A stretch of 9,685 nucleotides of DNA from Holosporales bacterium (GTDB taxonomy: Bacteria > Pseudomonadota > Alphaproteobacteria > UBA3830 > JAIRMZ01): the NCBI GenBank assembly GCA_031279495.1, contig JAITIJ010000010.1, positions 1 through 9,685 of the forward strand. The letters are read 5' to 3'. The notes beneath the pieces were generated by a model. It was not told the DNA's origin, ran no database searches, and saw only the letters and a program-made list of their open reading frames with translations. Position numbers and translations under genes: made by a program. Below, in pieces: positions 6,133-9,685 of this stretch (the stretch's first letter is position 1; each line of letters starts with the position of its first letter).

Positions 6133-7146
6133 CCAAAACAGAAGAAAATTCTGTCACCAACGGAAAGATCCTCTAAGCTGCGGACACAGCGTATTAGTAC
6201 GCCTTACCTCTCTGTTGTCGTACCAGTTTTTAATGAAGAAGAATGCATTGAAGAGTTTTTTACGCGCCTTACAGAGGTCTTGGAATCCATAGGCAAGACC
6301 TATGAAATCATATTTATCAACGACGGAAGTTGTGATCGTACAGAGTATTTGTTGGGCAGATTTTTTGAGCAGTATCCTCGGATCCTGCGCATCATTCATT
6401 TCAATAATAATTATGGTCAGTACACGGCTATTCTTGCGGGATTTGAGCATGTGCGCGGAGACGTGATCGTCACTCTTGATGCTGACCTTCAGAATCCTCC
6501 AGAAGAAATTCCGAGCCTTCTTAAAATGATCGACGCAGGACATGATTCGGTCGGAAGCTATCGACGTGAACGGCACGATTCTTTCTTCAGAACAAAGGCC
6601 TCACGTGTTATTAACCGACTGCGCAAAGAGATAACGGGACTAGAGATGCGTGATCATGGGTGCATGTTACGCGCGTACAGGCGTCATATCATCGATCAAG
6701 CGATCAAAACGCGAGAGTCCTCGACGTTTATAACAGTACTGGCGCAGAAATTCGCCGGAAACCCCATCGATATAGCCGTTGAACATCACGATCGTGCGCG
6801 AGGAGAATCCAAGTATAACCTCTACAAGCTTATCCGAATCACTTTTGACCTGATTACAGGGGTTTCGTTGATTCCTTTGCAACTTTTTACTCTGTTGGGA
6901 ATGTGCACCTCTCTCTTAAGCGTTTTGTTGGTGGTTTATATGGGCTTTCGCCGTATATTTATTGGCCCAGAGGCAGAGGGCGTTTTTACGCTTTTTGCAA
7001 TATTATTCTTCTTTTTGAGTGTTATCATCATGGGAATTGGGTTGATCGGAGAATATGTGGGTCGGACATATCTTTCCGTTTGCCAGCATCCGCGTTTTGT
7101 GATTCGCGAAATTATAGAAATGTCGCAACCGAAACGAGAAGAATAA
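6130..7146 (+). CDS. arnC: ArnC: undecaprenyl-phosphate 4-deoxy-4-formamido-L-arabinose transferase
   Basis: A family 2 glycosyltransferase anchored in the inner membrane. ArnC transfers 4-deoxy-4-formamido-L-arabinose from UDP to undecaprenyl phosphate on the cytoplasmic face, committing the sugar to lipid A modification. From the GTG start it has 338 residues, against 322 in E. coli. The GT-A domain begins with SVVVPVFNEEE (about 28), followed by the nucleotide-binding NDGS (64-67), NYGQYTAILAGF, and the metal-binding DAD in TLDADLQNPPEEIP (about 115-128). HGCMLRAYRRHIID and RARGESKYNLYKL follow; these are nearly diagnostic of ArnC within the wider dolichol-phosphate mannose synthase group. 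Two C-terminal helices (about 253-280 and 288-315) anchor it. It abuts the decarboxylase gene (TAA directly followed by ATG), so the two are translated together. The open frame continues 5' for over 130 codons, but that part looks noncoding. Confidence 0.9.
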   Translation: MPKQKKILSPTERSSKLRTQRISTPYLSVVVPVFNEEECIEEFFTRLTEVLESIGKTYEIIFINDGSCDRTEYLLGRFFEQYPRILRIIHFNNNYGQYTAILAGFEHVRGDVIVTLDADLQNPPEEIPSLLKMIDAGHDSVGSYRRERHDSFFRTKASRVINRLRKEITGLEMRDHGCMLRAYRRHIIDQAIKTRESSTFITVLAQKFAGNPIDIAVEHHDRARGESKYNLYKLIRITFDLITGVSLIPLQLFTLLGMCTSLLSVLLVVYMGFRRIFIGPEAEGVFTLFAILFFFLSVIIMGIGLIGEYVGRTYLSVCQHPRFVIREIIEMSQPKREE

Positions 7147-8163
7147 ATGTCGTTGAAGATACTGATTCTTGGGGTGAATGGGTTCATCGGCAGCCATCTT
7201 ACCGAACGCATTCTGCGTGAAGAAGACTGGGAGGTGTTCGGCATGGACCTCTCAAATGACAAATTAGGAGATTCATTAAAGGATCCTCGTTTTCATTTTG
7301 TAGAGGGCGATATTACGATTAATCACGAATGGATCGCGTATCATATTCGCAAATGCGATGTTGTATTGCCGCTTGTGGCGATTGCTACTCCAGCGACCTA
7401 TGTGTCAGATCCTCTGCGCGTTTTTGAACTGGATTTCGAAGCAAATTTGAGCATTATCCGCAAGATAGTTTTTTATAAAAAACGTCTTATTTTTCCATCA
7501 ACATCAGAAGTATATGGCATGTGCCAAGATGGAACTTTCGATGAAGAAAACTCTTCCTTTGTCGTCGGTCCCGTCAATAAGCAGCGCTGGATCTATTCTT
7601 GCAGCAAGCAGCTGATCGATCGGATTGTGTATGCCTACGGTCTTAGAGATAACTTGGAATATACATTGTTCCGGCCCTTTAATTTTATTGGTCCGAAGCT
7701 AGATACAATTCATGAGCCAAAAGAAGGAAGTGCGCGCAGTGTGGCGCAGTTTATCAGCAATATTTTGCATACTGGAGAGATAAAACTTGTCGATGGTGGT
7801 CAACAGCATCGGTGTTTTACCTACATCGACGATGGCATTGATGCTTTAATTCGTATTATTCGCAATCGCGATGGTTGTGCTTCTCGCCGTATCTTTAATA
7901 TTGGTAACCCGGAGAACGATGTTTCTATCAAAGAGCTCGCAGAAAGAATCGTTGCAGCTGCAAAACACTATCCAAAAATCGCGGATCTGGCGCACCATGT
8001 AAAGATCACCTCTGTATCAGCAAGCGCTTATTATGGGCAGTCATATCAGGACACAAGTCGCCGTGTACCCTCCATTAAAAATGCACAACACTATTTGGGA
8101 TGGAGTCCCACAACGCCGCTAGACGATGCTTTAAAGCGCACTCTTGATTTTTATTTTACATAA
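7147..8163 (+). CDS. arnA: Stand-alone ArnA-type UDP-glucuronate decarboxylase (dehydrogenase domain only)
   Basis: A 338-residue cytoplasmic short-chain dehydrogenase matching the C-terminal half of E. coli ArnA, which oxidises and decarboxylates UDP-glucuronate with NAD+ to UDP-4-keto-arabinose, the first committed step to L-Ara4N. Similarity runs end to end. The NAD-binding GVNGFIG (9-15) and CDVVLPLVAIATP are present, as is STSEVYG (118-124), with the counterparts of E. coli Ser433 and Glu434. IYSCSK carries the Tyr150/Lys154 pair, and Arg306 in SRRVPSIKNA aligns with catalytic Arg619. All key residues are therefore kept. The N-terminal formyltransferase half of enterobacterial ArnA is missing, and arnC ends immediately before the ATG, so this is a complete single-domain gene rather than a truncation within the window. 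Formylation of UDP-L-Ara4N, if it happens, must come from another gene. It is followed by obg after 48 bases with no clear terminator. Confidence 0.9.
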   Translation: MSLKILILGVNGFIGSHLTERILREEDWEVFGMDLSNDKLGDSLKDPRFHFVEGDITINHEWIAYHIRKCDVVLPLVAIATPATYVSDPLRVFELDFEANLSIIRKIVFYKKRLIFPSTSEVYGMCQDGTFDEENSSFVVGPVNKQRWIYSCSKQLIDRIVYAYGLRDNLEYTLFRPFNFIGPKLDTIHEPKEGSARSVAQFISNILHTGEIKLVDGGQQHRCFTYIDDGIDALIRIIRNRDGCASRRIFNIGNPENDVSIKELAERIVAAAKHYPKIADLAHHVKITSVSASAYYGQSYQDTSRRVPSIKNAQHYLGWSPTTPLDDALKRTLDFYFT

Positions 8164-8211
8164 GCATCTGGTCTTGCTGCTAAGTGAGACTGCGTACAAG
8201 GACTTTTAAGA

Positions 8212-9225
8212 ATGAAGTTTCTCGATCGCGCCAAGATCTACGTAAAAGCGGGTGACGGCGGCAATGGTTGCTGCAGTTTTCGTCACGAGAAGTTTATTGA
8301 GTTCGGTGGCCCAGATGGAGGAGACGGAGGTAGAGGAGGCGATGTTTTCGTGAAGGCCACGCGCAATCTCAATACACTTATCGATTACCGCTATCAGCAA
8401 CACTTTCGCGCAGAGCGCGGAAAACATGGCAAAGGACACCAGAAAACAGGAGCAAAAGGCACGGACACAACGTTATATGTTCCGTGTGGGACGCAGATTT
8501 TTGACGATACAACTGGCTTTATGATTGCGGATCTTGTTCTGGAGAACCAGCAGATTTTGCTTGCGCAAGGCGGTCGTGGCGGTCGTGGTAATATTCGGTT
8601 TAAAACCTCTACCAATCAAGCACCGACACGGGCTGATCCAGGGGAATTGGGTGAAGAGCTCGTTGTTTGGCTGCATATGAAGCTTATTGCAGATATCGGC
8701 TTGATTGGGTTACCTAACGCGGGGAAATCCTCGTTTTTAAAGGCAGCCACAAAGGCACGACCAAAAGTCGCGAACTACCCGTTCACAACGCTACACCCGC
8801 AATTAGGGGTAGCTTGCTATAAAGGAAAAGAGTTTGTGCTCGCCGATATCCCCGGCTTAATCGCGGGAGCGCACCAAGGGGTTGGCCTGGGTGATCGCTT
8901 CCTTAGCCACATAGAACGATGTAGTCATGTTCTACATCTTATCGATGCGACATTGGAGAACCCATGTGAAACGTATCAAATTATTCGTCATGAATTAGCG
9001 TCTTATGGTGCTGAGCTGGAGCACAAGAGGGAATGGGTTGCGCTCAACAAAAAAGATCTATTACCACAACAGGATTTTGAAAAAACAAGAGAGAAATTAG
9101 CCGCGCATCTTGGGCAACCTGTTTTTGCTTTATCTGCGCAGACACAAGAGGGATTTAATGCTCTTTTTGACGCTTTACTTCCGGCCTTAGTCTGCTCTAC
9201 TATGGCGGTGGATGATGTTTCATAA
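8212..9225 (+). CDS. obg: Obg family GTPase (ObgE/CgtA)
   Basis: An essential GTP-binding protein that associates with the large ribosomal subunit and links ribosome assembly to stress and the cell cycle. It has 337 residues, within the usual 330-390. The N-terminal Obg domain (about 1-158) is glycine-rich, with KAGDGGNGC, GGPDGGDGGRGGDV and GGRGGRGN. The G domain (about 160-330) has all five GTPase motifs: GLPNAGKSS (166-174), YPFTT, DIPG (212-215), NKKD (279-282) and SAQ near 309. No long C-terminal tail is present, as in many Alphaproteobacteria. The ATG has AAGGA nine bases upstream. Obg genes usually sit next to rplU and rpmA; here the neighbours are sugar-nucleotide genes on the same strand, 48 bases upstream and 24 bases downstream. 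Co-transcription is likely, but a functional link to lipid A is not shown. Confidence 0.97.
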   Translation: MKFLDRAKIYVKAGDGGNGCCSFRHEKFIEFGGPDGGDGGRGGDVFVKATRNLNTLIDYRYQQHFRAERGKHGKGHQKTGAKGTDTTLYVPCGTQIFDDTTGFMIADLVLENQQILLAQGGRGGRGNIRFKTSTNQAPTRADPGELGEELVVWLHMKLIADIGLIGLPNAGKSSFLKAATKARPKVANYPFTTLHPQLGVACYKGKEFVLADIPGLIAGAHQGVGLGDRFLSHIERCSHVLHLIDATLENPCETYQIIRHELASYGAELEHKREWVALNKKDLLPQQDFEKTREKLAAHLGQPVFALSAQTQEGFNALFDALLPALVCSTMAVDDVS

Positions 9226-9249
9226 TTTAGCACCAGAAGAAACTATCAA

Positions 9250-9685
9250 ATGAAAATACTTGTTACAGGAGCCGCCGGTTTTATTGGATATCACGTTGCG
9301 CACCGACTTTTGGAAGAGGGCCATGAAATACTCAGTATCGACAACTGTAACACCTATTACGATCCCTCTTTAAAAGCGGCGCGCTTGGAGCAATTGAAGC
9401 CCTTCTCGGCCTTTAAGAATATAAAACTAGATTTAAGCGAAAGCGCAAAAGTGTTTGGCGAGTTTAAGCCACAGCATGTTATCCATCTAGCAGCTCAAGC
9501 AGGCGTTCGCTATAGTTTTGAGCATCCAGAGGCATACGTTTCCTCTAATCTAGTCGGTTTCTTTAGTATTTTAGAAGCGTGTCGTCGGTATAATGTTGAG
9601 CATCTCATCTATGCAAGCACAAGTTCCGTCTACGGCGCTAATACACGTCTACCATTCTCAGAGAGCCATCCGGTGAATCATCCTT
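9250..9685 (+). CDS. NAD-dependent epimerase, probably UDP-glucuronate 4-epimerase (partial, cut by right edge)
   Basis: The first 145 codons of an extended short-chain dehydrogenase; the rest lies beyond the window. It opens with the NAD-binding GAAGFIG (7-13), then DNCNTYYDPSLKAARL, HLAAQAGVRYSFEHPEAYV, and YASTSSVYG carrying the catalytic-triad serine region. NxYYDxxLKxxRL together with QAGVRYS is the pattern of UDP-glucuronate 4-epimerases (CapI/LpsL type), which make UDP-galacturonate for lipopolysaccharide or capsule. Plain GalE or GDP-mannose dehydratase fits less well. The tyrosine/lysine pair and the substrate-binding region are not visible, so specificity is inferred. The ATG lies 24 bases after obg on the same strand; the only upstream purine stretch is a weak AGAAGAA. 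It would use the same UDP-glucuronate pool as the ArnA-type enzyme two genes upstream. Confidence 0.82.
   Translation, partial: MKILVTGAAGFIGYHVAHRLLEEGHEILSIDNCNTYYDPSLKAARLEQLKPFSAFKNIKLDLSESAKVFGEFKPQHVIHLAAQAGVRYSFEHPEAYVSSNLVGFFSILEACRRYNVEHLIYASTSSVYGANTRLPFSESHPVNHP

Noticed and set aside
5994..6176. Small plus-strand frame of 60 codons as an arnC leader peptide with attenuator at 6039-6060
   Set aside because: The hairpin has only five pairs, no competing structure is visible, and the frame overlaps the start of arnC without a ribosome-binding site.
1..9685. CRISPR array, insertion sequence, toxin-antitoxin pair or phage genes
   Set aside because: No regularly spaced repeats, transposase motifs, terminal inverted repeats or phage-type proteins were seen on either strand.

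Overview
The window looks like a chromosomal segment of an alphaproteobacterium with moderate GC content (mid-40s by eye). The best taxonomic clue is a ChpT-type histidine phosphotransferase, because the CckA-ChpT-CtrA relay is characteristic of Alphaproteobacteria. A CarD/CdnL regulator also fits. The moderate GC, the isolated single-copy housekeeping genes (pgk, obg) and the gene debris would suit a host-associated lineage such as Holosporales, but that placement is inference only.

Layout, left to right. The left edge (1-135, minus) encodes a 5'-truncated piece of leucyl-tRNA synthetase, cut off abruptly. It lies just beyond the terminator of carD (minus). Then come pgk (minus), a tRNA-Arg(CCT) with encoded CCA (minus) and chpT (minus). 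A short divergent promoter region separates chpT from an AlkA-family DNA glycosylase gene (plus), which appears to be transcribed without a leader. The glycosylase gene converges on an arnE-like small transporter gene and an arnT-like glycosyltransferase gene (both minus, ATGA overlap), with a tRNA-Gly(CCC) immediately upstream. A 387-bp gene-free region follows. From it a plus-strand run begins: arnC, a stand-alone ArnA-type UDP-glucuronate decarboxylase, the Obg GTPase, and the first 145 codons of a UDP-glucuronate 4-epimerase-like gene cut by the right edge.

The coherent system is lipid A modification with 4-amino-4-deoxy-L-arabinose (L-Ara4N). The ArnA-DH protein would oxidatively decarboxylate UDP-glucuronate, ArnC would load the sugar onto undecaprenyl phosphate, the ArnE-like protein would help flip it, and the ArnT-like protein would transfer it to lipid A. 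In Enterobacteria these genes form one operon (arnBCADTEF) and ArnA is a fusion with a formyltransferase. Here they are two divergent half-cassettes around a tRNA-Gly gene, the formyltransferase half of ArnA is absent, and arnB, arnD and arnF are not in the window. The terminal epimerase gene would draw on the same UDP-glucuronate pool to make UDP-galacturonate. No CRISPR array, insertion sequence, phage gene or clearly unknown multi-gene system was seen.
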